Source: Nitrospira sp. (GTDB lineage: Bacteria > Nitrospirota > Nitrospiria > Nitrospirales > Nitrospiraceae). From it: a DNA stretch of 64,000 nucleotides. The notes beneath the pieces were generated by a model. It searched no databases. It was not told the DNA's origin and saw nothing but the letters and a program-made list of their open reading frames with translations. Made by a program: the position numbers and the translations under genes. The DNA lies in contig SWDI01000003.1 in assembly GCA_005116955.1 (NCBI GenBank), positions 369,335-433,334 on the forward strand. The letters run 5' to 3'. The stretch's first letter is position 1. Every line of letters begins with the position of its first letter. Positions 9,483 through 20,276 of this stretch are shown piece by piece.

Positions 9483-10166
9483 CTATCCCTGGATGGTCCC
9501 GATGCAGATGGCATGAGCGACGAACCGGCCGTAGGTCGCGTCCTTGCATCCATTCCAATCAGACTCTACCCAGTAGTTCTGTTTTGAGATCCGCTTGAGG
9601 AAGTGTTGAGTGGTGAACGGGCTCTTGCCGTTGTTCTGCAAATAATCGAAGTAGCGGTTGTACCCAATCGGGAGGCTCGCCACAAGCCGCCCGGATGGAG
9701 CGAGGCACGTGGCTCGCAGATGATCAATCGCCTGCAGCAGTTTGCCTGGTTTCTGTGGCTGTTCGTCCCACCCGACATGCTCCAAGGTCGAGATGCTGAG
9801 AATCAGATCATATTTGTCCTGCGGGACAAACTCGACGATATCCTGATTGATGACACCTGAGCTAACCTCATATTTGTCGATGACCTCATGATGAATGGGG
9901 AAATAGTGAGAGAGGACGTTGCCCACTTCGAGCACCCGCTTGCCTTCATGTTTGAGGAGGAGCTCACGGAAGATAGGAATCTCGATGCCACGCTCGTTTT
10001 TCCAGGTCCTGTTATACGGGTGGTACAGGTACTCGTACTCCCGACCGTCGAATTGGAACGTCTTGGCTCTCACGCTGCGGGTCAGCGTCATCTTCATGGC
10101 GCGCCAATATTGCCGAGCAGCGCTCTCACCTGTCGTCGACTTTGTGTAATCGTAGGTATAGGACAA
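9483..10166 (-). CDS. Class I SAM-dependent methyltransferase-like protein
   Basis: GKRVLEVGNVLSHYF...YDLILSISTLEHVGWDE. Confidence 0.75.
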   Translation of the reverse strand: MSYTYDYTKSTTGESAARQYWRAMKMTLTRSVRAKTFQFDGREYEYLYHPYNRTWKNERGIEIPIFRELLLKHEGKRVLEVGNVLSHYFPIHHEVIDKYEVSSGVINQDIVEFVPQDKYDLILSISTLEHVGWDEQPQKPGKLLQAIDHLRATCLAPSGRLVASLPIGYNRYFDYLQNNGKSPFTTQHFLKRISKQNYWVESDWNGCKDATYGRFVAHAICIGTIQG

Positions 10167-10186
10167 GAAGGGCCTGCTTCGAGACG

Positions 10187-10441
10187 TTACTCGAAGATGA
10201 TGGACGATCCCGGTGACTTCATCTTAAAGATCTGCAAGGCGTTATAGATGCCTTTGGCGGGATGATTCAGGATCAAGCGTGAATTGGTGATATGGGTGTC
10301 GAGCAGTTCGTACTGCCCGCCGCTGTAATAGAGGTCACAGTCATCAATCTGACAGTTCTTGTAGACATGATTATCCAGGGGAAGTGTCGCCTTCGAGAAG
10401 GTCTGCCCATCGATAATGATATAGCTCGGTTCGAATGCCAT
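10187..10441 (-). CDS. Hypothetical protein
   Basis: 84-aa ORF downstream of 10534 on the same strand; LDNHVYKNCQIDDCDLYYSGGQYELLDTHITNSRLIL looks like beta-helix repeats. Confidence 0.55.
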   Translation of the reverse strand: MAFEPSYIIIDGQTFSKATLPLDNHVYKNCQIDDCDLYYSGGQYELLDTHITNSRLILNHPAKGIYNALQIFKMKSPGSSIIFE

Positions 10442-10533
10442 AGGTCTCCTACCGCGAGGACTATAACAAAGTTGGCAACAATCGTAAACCAGCTCAAGGA
10501 GAGTGCTGGGTCATAGACCATGTGGAAAGAATT

Positions 10534-11706
10534 CTAATTCGGAACGATCCGAGACACGGTGCCACCCCGAGTCAGGATATAGAGCTCTCCCAAGCCGTCC
10601 TGGCCGAAGCTGGTGATGGAAGAGGAAGCAAGCAACGGCCATTCTGTTTGTTCAAGAGCCGAGCCGTTATTGAAGCGGAAACTACGGACAAAGCCGGCGC
10701 AGAAGTCGGCGTAGAAATAGGTGCCCTGAATGACTGGTATTGCTGTTCCTCGATAGACGTAGCCTCCGGTCACTGAGGCTGCACAAGGATTGTTTGTATG
10801 AGGATAGTCGAGCACCGGCAAGGCTAGACCCCCGCTATTGCAGTTCGTCGTAGGATTAAAACAAAGTGGCCCTTCCATGAGCCGCCAGCCGTAATTCAGT
10901 CCGCGTCCGGCAGTGGGGCCTTGTGACACATTGATCTCCTCTCGGGCATTTTGGCCGACATCTCCGATATACAAATCAGCTCCATCAAATGAAAAGCGCC
11001 AGGGATTCCGTAGCCCGTAGCTCCACACCAGCTGATCGCCCCCGTTGAGGGCAAAAGGGTTGATTGTTCCGCTGGTACAGCCTGCGCCTGTGTTCGGATC
11101 GATCCTGAGAAGTTTTCCCAGCCGGCTTGCAAGATTCTGCGCATTGTTACTCGGATCCCCTGAACCTCCCCCATCTCCAACGGCTGCGTACAGGCAACCA
11201 TCCGATCCGAATGCCAGCATCCCTCCGTTATGGTTCGCGAAGGTTGGATGGGGAATGGAGACCAAGACGACTCGTGAATTTGGGTCAGCTATGTTGGGGT
11301 TTGATGCCGACACTACAAACCGGACAATGGTGATGGCGCCATTAGCGTCCGTATAGTCTACGTAAAACCGGCCGTTGGCATTGTAGTTTTGGTCAAAGGC
11401 CAGCCCCAACAATCCTCGTTCCCCTCCGCTCGTGATACCGGTTACAGTCAGAAATGTCGAGAGTACACTACCAGTTGCCCGATCGAGAACTCTAATGGTG
11501 CCGCCCTGTTCGACAACAAACAGGCGAGTCTGGTCTCCAGGGGGAGTGGTGAGCAACACCGGCGAACTAAGATTACTTGCGACAGTTTGGAGCTTGAGGC
11601 CGGTGGAAATCGGGGCAGCGTTCCCTGTGTCACTATCGCTCCCGCACGCAGTCAGGAGACCGGCGATACACAGGCACAGAGCTAGGGCGATGATCGCCTG
11701 TCTCAT
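10534..11706 (-). CDS. PQQ-dependent sugar (glucose/sorbosone) dehydrogenase family lipoprotein
   Basis: LLTACGSDSD lipobox; GERGLLGLAFDQNYNANGRFYVDYTD, HNGGMLAFGSDGCLYAAVGDGGG, GDVGQNAREEIN. Confidence 0.9.
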   Translation of the reverse strand: MRQAIIALALCLCIAGLLTACGSDSDTGNAAPISTGLKLQTVASNLSSPVLLTTPPGDQTRLFVVEQGGTIRVLDRATGSVLSTFLTVTGITSGGERGLLGLAFDQNYNANGRFYVDYTDANGAITIVRFVVSASNPNIADPNSRVVLVSIPHPTFANHNGGMLAFGSDGCLYAAVGDGGGSGDPSNNAQNLASRLGKLLRIDPNTGAGCTSGTINPFALNGGDQLVWSYGLRNPWRFSFDGADLYIGDVGQNAREEINVSQGPTAGRGLNYGWRLMEGPLCFNPTTNCNSGGLALPVLDYPHTNNPCAASVTGGYVYRGTAIPVIQGTYFYADFCAGFVRSFRFNNGSALEQTEWPLLASSSITSFGQDGLGELYILTRGGTVSRIVPN

Positions 11707-12063
11707 GGTTACACCTTCTCACCGTGTTGAAAGATGATCCGTATCCTATCATTTCTAGCAGTGTCAATTCGCTAGCGCAGCCTCAGGATCCCAAGGATAG
11801 GGCATGTGTGGAATCCCGATTCCACCCCCTCTCTAGTTCATATATGGGGTATGGACGGGGCAGCTGTTTCCGAGCACCTCGCATTTGGTCTTGATCCGGC
11901 CAGTCCAACTCTAATAGAATGAGCGCGTTTTTCAGGTCATTAGCTTCGAATTCGACTCCGCACCGTCTTAGGTTTCCCCACTCATGCATGTGCTTTGGAT
12001 GGGTTGAAGCCACGGAGAGCCGTGTGACCTAAGGAGTGCGTTTAACCAGCAGGAGGATTTCCA

Positions 12064-14118
12064 GTGAGTGATTCATCGATTATCACATTTGCCATCATTG
12101 CGGCCTTCGCTGGTATTGCCTATGGGTTGTACCTGGCGATGTGGGTGTTCAAGCTTGATGCCGGCAATGCGAAGATGCAGGAAATTGCGAAGGCGATTCA
12201 AGAAGGTGCCAGTGCCTACATGAATCGACAGTACAAAACTGTCGGCTATGTGGCTGCGGTGCTCTTTGTCATGCTCTGGGCCGCAGGGGCCGTCTCCGAC
12301 AAGTTTGGCTTGCTGACGGCGGTCGGGTTTTTGGTCGGCGCGGGAGCCTCGTCGATTGCCGGCTATGTGGGGATGATCATCGCCGTGCGCGCCAACGTGC
12401 GGACAGCGCAAGCCGCGCACGATGGCATGAATGCCGCCTTGACCGTCGCATTTCGAGGGGGGGCGGTAACGGGTCTGTTGCTGATCGGCCTGGGACTGTT
12501 GTCGATTACGACCTTCTATATGGTCGCACAATCAATAGCGGGGCAAGAGAAAGCCATTCACGCCTTGCTGAGCCTTGGGTTCGGCGGCAGCTTAATCTCG
12601 GTGTTTGCCCGTGTCGGTGGCGGCATCTACACTAAGGCTGCGGATGTGGGTGCGGATCTCGTCGGCAAGGTCGAAGCAGGAATTCCTGAAGACGACCCTC
12701 GTAACCCGGCGGTCATCGCCGATAACGTGGGTGACAACGTCGGTGACTGCGCCGGTATGGCAGCGGATTTGTTCGAGACCTACGCCGTGACGACAGTGGC
12801 GGCGATGGTGTTGGCGTTTACGATGTTTAAAGGGGCGTCTGGCCCAATCCTGTATCCGTTGGTTTTAGGAGGCGTGACAATTTTCGCGACGATCATCGGG
12901 GTGCTCTTCGTGAAGGTGAGCCCGGGTGGGGAGGTCATGACGGCGCTCTACAAGGGGCTGTTCGTGGCTGGCGGGATCGCTGCCGTGGCATTTCTCCCGA
13001 TCACCCTCATGATCATGGGCGGGGTCGGGGGCGTCAGTGGATTCAGTTACTACCTCGCCGCATTGATAGGATTGGCGGTGACGTTGGCGCTCGTGTTCAT
13101 TACGGACTATTACACATCGAAGAGCTATGAACCGGTGCAGTACATTTCCAAGGCGAGCGAAACCGGCCATGCAACGAACATCATCGCGGGGCTGGCGGTT
13201 GGCATGCAATCGACGGCGGCGCCGGTGGTGGTGATTGCAATGGCGATCCTGGGCAGCTACTCGATCTGCGGCGGTGCGGAGTCCGGTGGGTTGTACGGCG
13301 TGGCAGTGGCGGCAGTCTCGATGCTGTCGATGGCAGGGATCGTCGTGGCGATTGATGCGTTTGGTCCAATCACGGACAACGCGGGTGGTATTGCCGAAAT
13401 GTCGCATCTGGGCAAAGAAGTTCGGGACATCACGGATCCGTTGGATGCGGTCGGCAATACGACCAAGGCGGTAACAAAAGGCTATGCGATTGGGTCAGCC
13501 GCATTGGCGGCGGTGGTGTTGTTCGCGGAATATTCACGCGAGGTGGCGGCAATTAATCCCGCGCTGGCAGCGTTTGACCTGTCCAACCCGAAAGTGTTGG
13601 TCGGTCTGTTTCTCGGCGGCATGTTGCCCTTCATCTTTGGTGCGATGTGCATGAGGGCCGTGGGCGAAGCCGGCGGCTTGATCGTGGAGGAAGTGCGGCG
13701 GCAGTTCCGGACCATCAAGGGCATCATGGAAGGTACGGGGAAGCCTGACTACGCAACCTGCGTCGATATCGTGACTCAGGCTGCGATTCAAAAGATGATG
13801 ATCCCAGGATTGATTCCTGTGGTATCGCCGATTCTGGTGGGCGTGATTCTCGGTCCGCAGGCGCTTGGTGGTGTGTTGGTCGGCAGCATCGTGACCGGCC
13901 TGTTCGTCGCGATTTCGATGACGAGCGGCGGTGGGGCCTGGGACAATGCGAAGAAGTATATCGAAGAGCAGGGGTTGAAGGGCACCGATACGCACAAGGC
14001 GGCGGTCACCGGTGATACGGTCGGCGATCCGTACAAGGATACGGCAGGACCGGCGGTGAATCCAATGATCAAGGTCATCAATATCGTGGCGTTGCTGATC
14101 GTGTCGTTAATCGTCTAA
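12064..14118 (+). CDS. hppA: Membrane-bound H+/Na+-translocating pyrophosphatase
   Basis: Multi-[56 protein letters not shown]. Confidence 0.97.
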   Translation: MSDSSIITFAIIAAFAGIAYGLYLAMWVFKLDAGNAKMQEIAKAIQEGASAYMNRQYKTVGYVAAVLFVMLWAAGAVSDKFGLLTAVGFLVGAGASSIAGYVGMIIAVRANVRTAQAAHDGMNAALTVAFRGGAVTGLLLIGLGLLSITTFYMVAQSIAGQEKAIHALLSLGFGGSLISVFARVGGGIYTKAADVGADLVGKVEAGIPEDDPRNPAVIADNVGDNVGDCAGMAADLFETYAVTTVAAMVLAFTMFKGASGPILYPLVLGGVTIFATIIGVLFVKVSPGGEVMTALYKGLFVAGGIAAVAFLPITLMIMGGVGGVSGFSYYLAALIGLAVTLALVFITDYYTSKSYEPVQYISKASETGHATNIIAGLAVGMQSTAAPVVVIAMAILGSYSICGGAESGGLYGVAVAAVSMLSMAGIVVAIDAFGPITDNAGGIAEMSHLGKEVRDITDPLDAVGNTTKAVTKGYAIGSAALAAVVLFAEYSREVAAINPALAAFDLSNPKVLVGLFLGGMLPFIFGAMCMRAVGEAGGLIVEEVRRQFRTIKGIMEGTGKPDYATCVDIVTQAAIQKMMIPGLIPVVSPILVGVILGPQALGGVLVGSIVTGLFVAISMTSGGGAWDNAKKYIEEQGLKGTDTHKAAVTGDTVGDPYKDTAGPAVNPMIKVINIVALLIVSLIV

Positions 14119-14167
14119 TGAGAGGCGGTTGCGCACTCGATATCATATAGGTTCATTCACATGAGGA

Positions 14168-14200
14168 AGCGCCGTGTCCCAGCTGGGGCACGGCGCTTTT
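14168..14200 (+). terminator. Rho-independent terminator downstream of hppA
   Basis: agcgccgtgtcccagctggggcacggcgctttt: strong GC stem followed by T-run. Confidence 0.8.
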
Positions 14201-14311
14201 CGTTTCTCCCCTTCGTCTTGACGGGTTTCAGTACCCTGGAGTATGGTGAGTTTACCATTGGCCATTGTCGGCTGATCACGAGGGTTTCCCTGGTCCACGG
14301 GAGGTGCTCGA

Positions 14312-14509
14312 ATGGAAAAGCAGGAACGGAAGCAAGAGCCGCGACGAGAACCGCAAGGCAAAGAGGAGGTCAAAGCCAACCCGAAGGTGGTCGAGACCGG
14401 CAAGAAGCTGAAGGAAGATATCGACAAGCTGGTCGATGAGATCGATGATGTGCTTGAAAAGAACGCTGAAGAATTTGTAAAGAATTACGTCCAAAAGGGA
14501 GGGGAATAG
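14312..14509 (+). CDS. pup: Prokaryotic ubiquitin-like protein Pup
   Basis: 65 aa, highly charged, ends LKEDIDKLVDEIDDVLEKNAEEFVKNYVQKGGE; the C-terminus matches the actinobacterial Pup signature ...DDVLEENAEDFVRxYVQKGG(Q/E). Confidence 0.95.
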   Translation: MEKQERKQEPRREPQGKEEVKANPKVVETGKKLKEDIDKLVDEIDDVLEKNAEEFVKNYVQKGGE

Positions 14510-14647
14510 CCCCACCTCCAGCTCGCCCTCGAGTCACCCTGCCAGTTCCTTGACGTCCTTCGGTTTGACAAAGAAGAAGCCCCTTATTACAGTCTTTCTC
14601 GTTCTCCTGTTATCGGGAGTCTGTGTGTGGCCTAGGCCATTAAGGAG

Positions 14648-16351
14648 ATGGGGATGAAGTCTAAGCTCTGGGTTTTTTCTCAAGTTGATCCCATCCAACG
14701 CGGCCTCTTATCAAAGGCCTTGTCGATCTCCTCGGCGACCGCCTCGTTGTTGCTCAATCGGGGTGTGATGAACGTGGACCAGGCGACAGCCTGGATGTCT
14801 CCGCTTCAAACTCATGACCCTTTCTTAATTCCCGATATGGAACGGGCGATTGACCGTCTGCATCAGGCCAGGCAACGTCGAGAAATCGTCTGTTTTTATG
14901 GAGATTACGATGTGGATGGCATGTCCGCCACAAGCATTTATCTGTCATTCTTCCGTGGGCTTGGTGCCGAAGTCCGAGCCTATGTTCCTCATCGCCTGCG
15001 TGAAGGGTATGGACTGAATGAGACTGCGGTTCGGACCTTGGCGAAAGAGGGTGTTTCTCTCTTGGTGACGTCCGATTGCGGGACCACGTCGCACCATGAA
15101 ATTAGCCTCGCTAATCAATTGGGGATCGACGTGGTTGTGACCGATCATCATCAAAGCGATATGGAGATGCCACCTGCGTTGGCGGTGATGAATCCGCATC
15201 GGCCCGAAGCTCGGTATCCTTTTCACGGGCTCTGTTCCGGGGGCCTGGCGTACAAGGTGGCGCAGGCGTATGAGATGAAATATGGCTCCGGTTCAGTGCC
15301 GTTGGAGTCGCTCTTGGATTTGGTCGCGCTAGCCACGATCGCCGACGTAGTTCCGTTACAAGACGAAAATCGACTATTCGTTCGAGAAGGTCTGGTTCAT
15401 CTTTCGCGCGGTGCTCGCTGTGGCCTACGGGCCTTGAAGCAGGTTGCCGGTATTAGTCGTGAGTGCACAGCGGAGACCATCGCGTTTAAACTCGGGCCTC
15501 GGCTCAATGCCGCAGGGCGCTTAGATGAAGCGATCAAAGGGGTCAGGCTTCTGACGACGGAATCTGAACGGGAAGCCACAGAGTTGGCTGAAGAGCTTGA
15601 GCAGTTGAATCGAGCCCGCCGTGAACTTGAGGCTGATATTGTGGAGCAAGCATTAGCTCAGGTGGAGTCACGGGAGCTGCCGGGAGGGATCGTGTTATAC
15701 GCTCGAGGATGGCATCTCGGGGTCGTTGGCATCGTCGCGGCCCGCATCATGGAGCGCTTTCATCGTCCGACGGTCGTTATTGCGGTGAATGAAGACGGCA
15801 TCGGGAAGGGATCGGCTCGGACTGTGCCAGGGTTCGACCTCTATCAAGCATTAGCCGGTTGTCGAGACCTCCTCATGGCGTTCGGTGGCCATCCCAGCGC
15901 GGCTGGGGTTACGATCCAGGAGGAGCGGTTGCCTGAATTCGCCGAACGCTTTTCCGCAACGGCTGAGACGTGGATGCGGAATACTCACAGCGTTCCCATG
16001 CTGCATCTGGATTCTGAGCTGCGCTTGGCCGAGGTCACGCTACAGCTGATTCGTGAGATCGGGACGCTGCATCCATTCGGCGCGGGAAATCCTGAGCCAA
16101 CGTTCGCTGTCCGAGGGCTGAGCGTTCTCAATGCTCGCGTGGTCGGAGAAAAACATTTGAAGATGACTGTTCGGCAGGCTGGATCTCCGCCGTTTGATAG
16201 TATTGGATTTGGGATGAAGTCCCTGGAAGATCGTGGATTGTCCCTGAAGACCCCTATCGATGTGGCCTTTACCCCAGAACTGAATCACTGGAACGGCCAG
16301 GATCGGATTCAGTTGCGTATCCGAGACATACGAGCGGCAGGGTGCGAATAG
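14648..16351 (+). CDS. recJ: Single-stranded-DNA-specific exonuclease RecJ
   Basis: VCFYGDYDVDGMSATSIYL, LLVTSDCGTTSHHEI, VVTDHHQ, FGGHPSAAGVTI. Confidence 0.96.
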   Translation: MGMKSKLWVFSQVDPIQRGLLSKALSISSATASLLLNRGVMNVDQATAWMSPLQTHDPFLIPDMERAIDRLHQARQRREIVCFYGDYDVDGMSATSIYLSFFRGLGAEVRAYVPHRLREGYGLNETAVRTLAKEGVSLLVTSDCGTTSHHEISLANQLGIDVVVTDHHQSDMEMPPALAVMNPHRPEARYPFHGLCSGGLAYKVAQAYEMKYGSGSVPLESLLDLVALATIADVVPLQDENRLFVREGLVHLSRGARCGLRALKQVAGISRECTAETIAFKLGPRLNAAGRLDEAIKGVRLLTTESEREATELAEELEQLNRARRELEADIVEQALAQVESRELPGGIVLYARGWHLGVVGIVAARIMERFHRPTVVIAVNEDGIGKGSARTVPGFDLYQALAGCRDLLMAFGGHPSAAGVTIQEERLPEFAERFSATAETWMRNTHSVPMLHLDSELRLAEVTLQLIREIGTLHPFGAGNPEPTFAVRGLSVLNARVVGEKHLKMTVRQAGSPPFDSIGFGMKSLEDRGLSLKTPIDVAFTPELNHWNGQDRIQLRIRDIRAAGCE

Positions 16352-16354
16352 CAG

Positions 16355-18535
16355 ATGATGTATGAAACGGTGACCGATATCGATCAGTTGCTGGATCGTC
16401 TGCAAGCCTATCAGCCCGACGCTGATCTTGGCATGGTGCGAAAGGCGTATGCGTTTTCGGTGAAGGCGCATGAAGGACAAACGCGTCACTCCGGAGAACC
16501 CTATGTGAAGCACCCCGTCGCGGTGGCCGGCGTCTTGACCTCTCTGAAAACCGACGTGACGGCGATCGTGGCCGGGCTTCTGCACGATACGCTGGAAGAT
16601 ACGGTAGCCACGGCCGATGAGCTACAGCGTGAATTCGGGAAGGAAGTGGTCCATCTCGTTGACGGCGTGACGAAGATCGGGAAAATTACGTTTCGCAGTT
16701 CAGAGGAAAAGCAGGCGGAAAACTTCCGCAAAATGGTGCTCTCGATGGCGGATGACATTCGCGTCGTGATCATCAAATTGGCCGATCGGCTCCACAATAT
16801 GCGAACCCTTGAGCACCTTAAAGAAAGTAAGCGGCAGGAAATCGCACAGGAGACGTTGGAGATCTATGCGCCGTTGGCCAACCGTATCGGAATTGGGTGG
16901 ATGAAGAACGAACTGGAAGATTTGTGTCTGAAGCACCTCAAGCCGGAGGCCTACGAAACCCTGCGTGTGTCCGTGGCGAAACGCGACGAAGACCGGCAGC
17001 AGTATATCCAAGAGGTACAAGCCCTTGTTGAGACGGCGCTGGCGGAGAATGGGTTGGCCGGAGCTGTGCACGGAAGGCCAAAACACCTCTACGGCATCTA
17101 TCAAAAAATGAAGAAGCAATCGATTTCGTTCGGAGAGGTCTACGATCTCACCGCCTTGCGAATCATTACTGATACGAAGATGAATTGCTACGCGCTCCTG
17201 GGCGTCATTCATTCGTTGTGGCGGCCGCTGCCTGGTCGCTTCAAAGATTACATCGCGATCCCCAAATCGAATCTCTATCAATCTCTCCATACGACCGTGG
17301 TCGGGCCGAAGGGCGAGCACGTAGAGTTTCAGATCCGCACGGAAGAAATGCATCGTGTCGCCGAGTACGGAATCGCAGCGCATTGGAAGTATAAAGAGCA
17401 GGGGCGTGTGCAGGATAAAGACAGCAAAGCTTTTGGATGGCTCAGACAGTTCATCGAATGGCAAACGGATCTGCCCGATAATCGTCAGTTTATGGATTCC
17501 GTGAAACTTGAGTTGTTTCACGACGTGGTCTATGTCTTTACCCCGAAGGGAATCGTCAAAGAGCTGCCGAAAGGGGCCACGCCGGTAGATTTTGCGTATG
17601 CGATTCACACGGAAGTTGGTGATCATTGTGTTGGGGCCAAGGTCAATGGGAAGATCGTTCCCCTGAAGCATGAGGTGACGAGCGGCGACACCATCGAAAT
17701 TCTGACCTCCTCCAACCAGACTCCGCACAGGGATTGGCTCAAGTTTGTACGGACCTCACGGGCCAAAACCAAGATTAAACATTGGATTAAGATAGAGGAA
17801 CAGAAGCGGAGTTTGGAAATCGGGTGGCGTTTGCTCGAGGCAGAGATTCGTCGGCATGGGTTGCCCCCCTCGCAGGTCTTCAAGTCGGATGCGCTGCTCG
17901 ATGTCGCCAAACAGGAAGGCTACGCCACGGTTGACGAGTTGGCCGCAGCGGTGGGGTTCGGCCACGTTGCGACGGCTCAAGTCGTCGGACGGTTGGTGCC
18001 TCCGACATCGGCGGGAACGTCCATTCCACCCGACCCGGTTAGCGTTCCCAAAGTCGTCGGCACGAGAGGGGGAGAGCCGGGCGTCCAAGTCAAGGGTGGC
18101 CGCGATCTGTTGATGCAACTGTCGCGGTGCTGCAATCCCGTTCCAGGAGACAAGATCTTGGGATACATCACGCGTGGAAGGGGCCTCACGATCCATTCGG
18201 TTGATTGTCCTAACCTCGAAGCCTTGGACTATGATCGAGAGCGTCTGGTGATGGTGGAGTGGGATACGGCCACGTCGAGTCAACATGCGGTCAAAATCGC
18301 CGTCATTGCAGAGGATAGGACTGGAGTGCTGGCGAATGTGTCATCGGCGATCGCGGAATGTAATGCGAATATTAGCCGTGCCGAGATAATAACCAGAGAG
18401 GATCGGAAGGCCGAGTTGGATTTCGTGGTCGAGATTGCCGACACGAGTCATCTCAACCGAGTGCTCAAAGCCGTTGAACGTGTGGAGGGTGTCCTTACAG
18501 CTAAGCGGCTGAGATCTTGGCGCGAAAAACCATGA
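16355..18535 (+). CDS. Bifunctional (p)ppGpp synthetase/hydrolase RelA/SpoT family
   Basis: HD domain (HPVAVAGVL...GLLHDTLEDT), synthetase (YDLTALRIITDT), TGS and ACT domains. Confidence 0.96.
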   Translation: MMYETVTDIDQLLDRLQAYQPDADLGMVRKAYAFSVKAHEGQTRHSGEPYVKHPVAVAGVLTSLKTDVTAIVAGLLHDTLEDTVATADELQREFGKEVVHLVDGVTKIGKITFRSSEEKQAENFRKMVLSMADDIRVVIIKLADRLHNMRTLEHLKESKRQEIAQETLEIYAPLANRIGIGWMKNELEDLCLKHLKPEAYETLRVSVAKRDEDRQQYIQEVQALVETALAENGLAGAVHGRPKHLYGIYQKMKKQSISFGEVYDLTALRIITDTKMNCYALLGVIHSLWRPLPGRFKDYIAIPKSNLYQSLHTTVVGPKGEHVEFQIRTEEMHRVAEYGIAAHWKYKEQGRVQDKDSKAFGWLRQFIEWQTDLPDNRQFMDSVKLELFHDVVYVFTPKGIVKELPKGATPVDFAYAIHTEVGDHCVGAKVNGKIVPLKHEVTSGDTIEILTSSNQTPHRDWLKFVRTSRAKTKIKHWIKIEEQKRSLEIGWRLLEAEIRRHGLPPSQVFKSDALLDVAKQEGYATVDELAAAVGFGHVATAQVVGRLVPPTSAGTSIPPDPVSVPKVVGTRGGEPGVQVKGGRDLLMQLSRCCNPVPGDKILGYITRGRGLTIHSVDCPNLEALDYDRERLVMVEWDTATSSQHAVKIAVIAEDRTGVLANVSSAIAECNANISRAEIITREDRKAELDFVVEIADTSHLNRVLKAVERVEGVLTAKRLRSWREKP

Positions 18536-18559
18536 TCGATGGTGTTGTGGAGGCAGGTA

Positions 18560-19180
18560 TCAAGGCTGGCCGAACTGCAGTTTCGTTCCTTTCTCAATCT
18601 TGTACCCGTCAACTGTCCCACCCGTAATTTCAAGCACGTACATCGCGTCGTCCCCGTTTGGGCGGTATTGAGGGCAGGACTCGTCGGTCTTCGTGCAGAT
18701 CGGAACACTGCGCTCAATATGAGTCACTCGCTTTTTCGCATCAATCCAAATGAGATCCAGTGAAATTTTTGTGTTCTTCATCCAGAAGGACCAGGCTTGA
18801 GGTTCGCTGAAGAAGAAGAGCATCCCATGGTCTTTCTTGAGATGATCCCGGTACATGAGTCCGACGGAGCGTTTGAGCGGTGTGTCGGCGATTTCGGCCT
18901 TGATGGTAGTGCCGGAAGGAGTGTGAATCGATACGAGTTCACCTCCGGCGGCTCTGGCCACCCGCATATCACCAGCTAGTAATCCGCCTGTAATCACGGC
19001 AGAGAAAGCAAGCCATGTCGAGAATCTCCAGCACATCAGCGTATCGTAATGATCGATTCTCTCGCAGTCAAGAAGGCTATTTGCTTGCAGTGTTGGCGAG
19101 AGGGCATGTGGTTTTCCTAATCTTGCAATCTTCTCGCCGCTTGTGCCATCCTCGCCTCGGGTTGACTGAGAGGAAACCAT
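18560..19180 (-). CDS. DUF192 family protein
   Basis: IKAEIADTPLKRSVGLMYRDHLKKDHGMLFFFSEPQAWSFWMKNTKISLDLIWID. Confidence 0.9.
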   Translation of the reverse strand: MVSSQSTRGEDGTSGEKIARLGKPHALSPTLQANSLLDCERIDHYDTLMCWRFSTWLAFSAVITGGLLAGDMRVARAAGGELVSIHTPSGTTIKAEIADTPLKRSVGLMYRDHLKKDHGMLFFFSEPQAWSFWMKNTKISLDLIWIDAKKRVTHIERSVPICTKTDESCPQYRPNGDDAMYVLEITGGTVDGYKIEKGTKLQFGQP

Positions 19181-19364
19181 GCAAGAAAAGCGTCGAGTGC
19201 TCTATAAAAAAGGCGTGTTTGTCTGTCCTACCTGCCGTCAGTCTTATGTGCAGGAAAAGTGGATCGAGGAGTGGCGGATTCGTTGCCATCGTTGTACCTA
19301 CCGTGGAACGTTGACGGAAGTGTCGGTTGAAGAGCATATGGAGGAAGAGACTATTCGACGCTAG
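19179..19364 (+). CDS. Small zinc-ribbon-like protein
   Basis: CPTC...CHRC spacing in a 61-aa ORF. Confidence 0.55.
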   Translation: MQEKRRVLYKKGVFVCPTCRQSYVQEKWIEEWRIRCHRCTYRGTLTEVSVEEHMEEETIRR

Positions 19365-19397
19365 CCGGCCTCATGTTTCCATCCTGACCGTAACGCT

Positions 19398-20039
19398 GTG
19401 TCATCACACCGAACATTCATCTCTCCGTTGATTCAACTAGGGCATGGCTTGGCCCTTGCCCTAACGGTCATCTTTGTTTGCACCGGCTGTACATCTTGGT
19501 CTTGGGCGAACGAGGCCTCGCCATCGGTGAAGATCCTCGTCACCTACCATTCTCTTTCAGGAAATACCGAACGTATGGCGGAAGCGGTGGTGACCGGAGC
19601 ACAATCGGTCTCTGGGGCGCAGGTTCTGTTGAAACGTGTTGGGCAAGTGACTGCGGAAGATCTGTTTTCTGCAGATGCGGTGGTGGTTGGATCTCCTGTC
19701 TATTGGTCGAACATGTCAGGAGAGGTGAAGACCTTCTTCGATAACTGGCAGTTCAAGTTCGGCGTCTTCCCTGACTTCAAGATGAAAAACAAGATTGGGG
19801 CGGCTTTCGCCACGGGAGGGCAAATCTCGAGCGGGAAAGAGGTGACGCTGTTGACCATTCTTGCCGCGATGCTGGGCAATCAAATGATTGTGGTGTCCGG
19901 CGGCGGCGCGTTTGGGGCTTCGGCGACGACAGAAGGGACTAGTCCGGGGATCGATGATCAAGAGCTCGCTGATGCCAGAGCGTTAGGCAGGCGCGTAGCT
20001 GAAGTCACGAAGCTGATCAGAGGCGGATCTTCGCGTTGA
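19398..20039 (+). CDS. Flavodoxin/WrbA-like NAD(P)H:quinone oxidoreductase family protein with N-terminal signal/lipobox-like segment
   Basis: VTYHSLSGNTERMAEAV, VVGSPVYWSNMSGEVKTFFD, FATGGQISSGKEVTLL; N-terminus LALALTVIFVCTGCTS. Confidence 0.85.
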   Translation: MSSHRTFISPLIQLGHGLALALTVIFVCTGCTSWSWANEASPSVKILVTYHSLSGNTERMAEAVVTGAQSVSGAQVLLKRVGQVTAEDLFSADAVVVGSPVYWSNMSGEVKTFFDNWQFKFGVFPDFKMKNKIGAAFATGGQISSGKEVTLLTILAAMLGNQMIVVSGGGAFGASATTEGTSPGIDDQELADARALGRRVAEVTKLIRGGSSR

Positions 20040-20058
20040 ATTATGTTGAGGAGCGTCT

Positions 20059-20256
20059 CTACCGGTCCACTGTGCTAGTCGAGGCTCCCTGGACAGCAAT
20101 CTCGACAAACTCATGGATGTTTTTCGCGCAGCGGCCGCAGCAGCCGTTCTGCTTGAGGCCGAACTTCGACTTGAGCTGACAGGGCATCACACAGCCTGAT
20201 CGTCCAGCCTCCCGGACATCTGATTCGGTAATGCCATTGCACAGGCACACGTACAT
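20059..20256 (-). CDS. Bacterioferritin-associated ferredoxin-like (2Fe-2S) protein
   Basis: MYVCLCNGITESDVREA...GCCGRCAKNIHEFV (CxC...CxxC). Confidence 0.85.
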   Translation of the reverse strand: MYVCLCNGITESDVREAGRSGCVMPCQLKSKFGLKQNGCCGRCAKNIHEFVEIAVQGASTSTVDR

Positions 20257-20276
20257 GCTATCCTCAATCGACGATT

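Noticed and set aside
11783-12013. 76-aa minus-strand ORF upstream of hppA
   Set aside because: No recognisable motif, no RBS or context support; may be non-coding leader sequence.
12865-13407. Minus-strand ORFs inside hppA (also 12073..12531, 13534..13995)
   Set aside because: Antisense to a strongly conserved gene; His/Arg-rich shadow translations.
16700-17728. 342-aa minus-strand ORF
   Set aside because: Entirely antisense to the clear RelA/SpoT gene; no recognisable domain.
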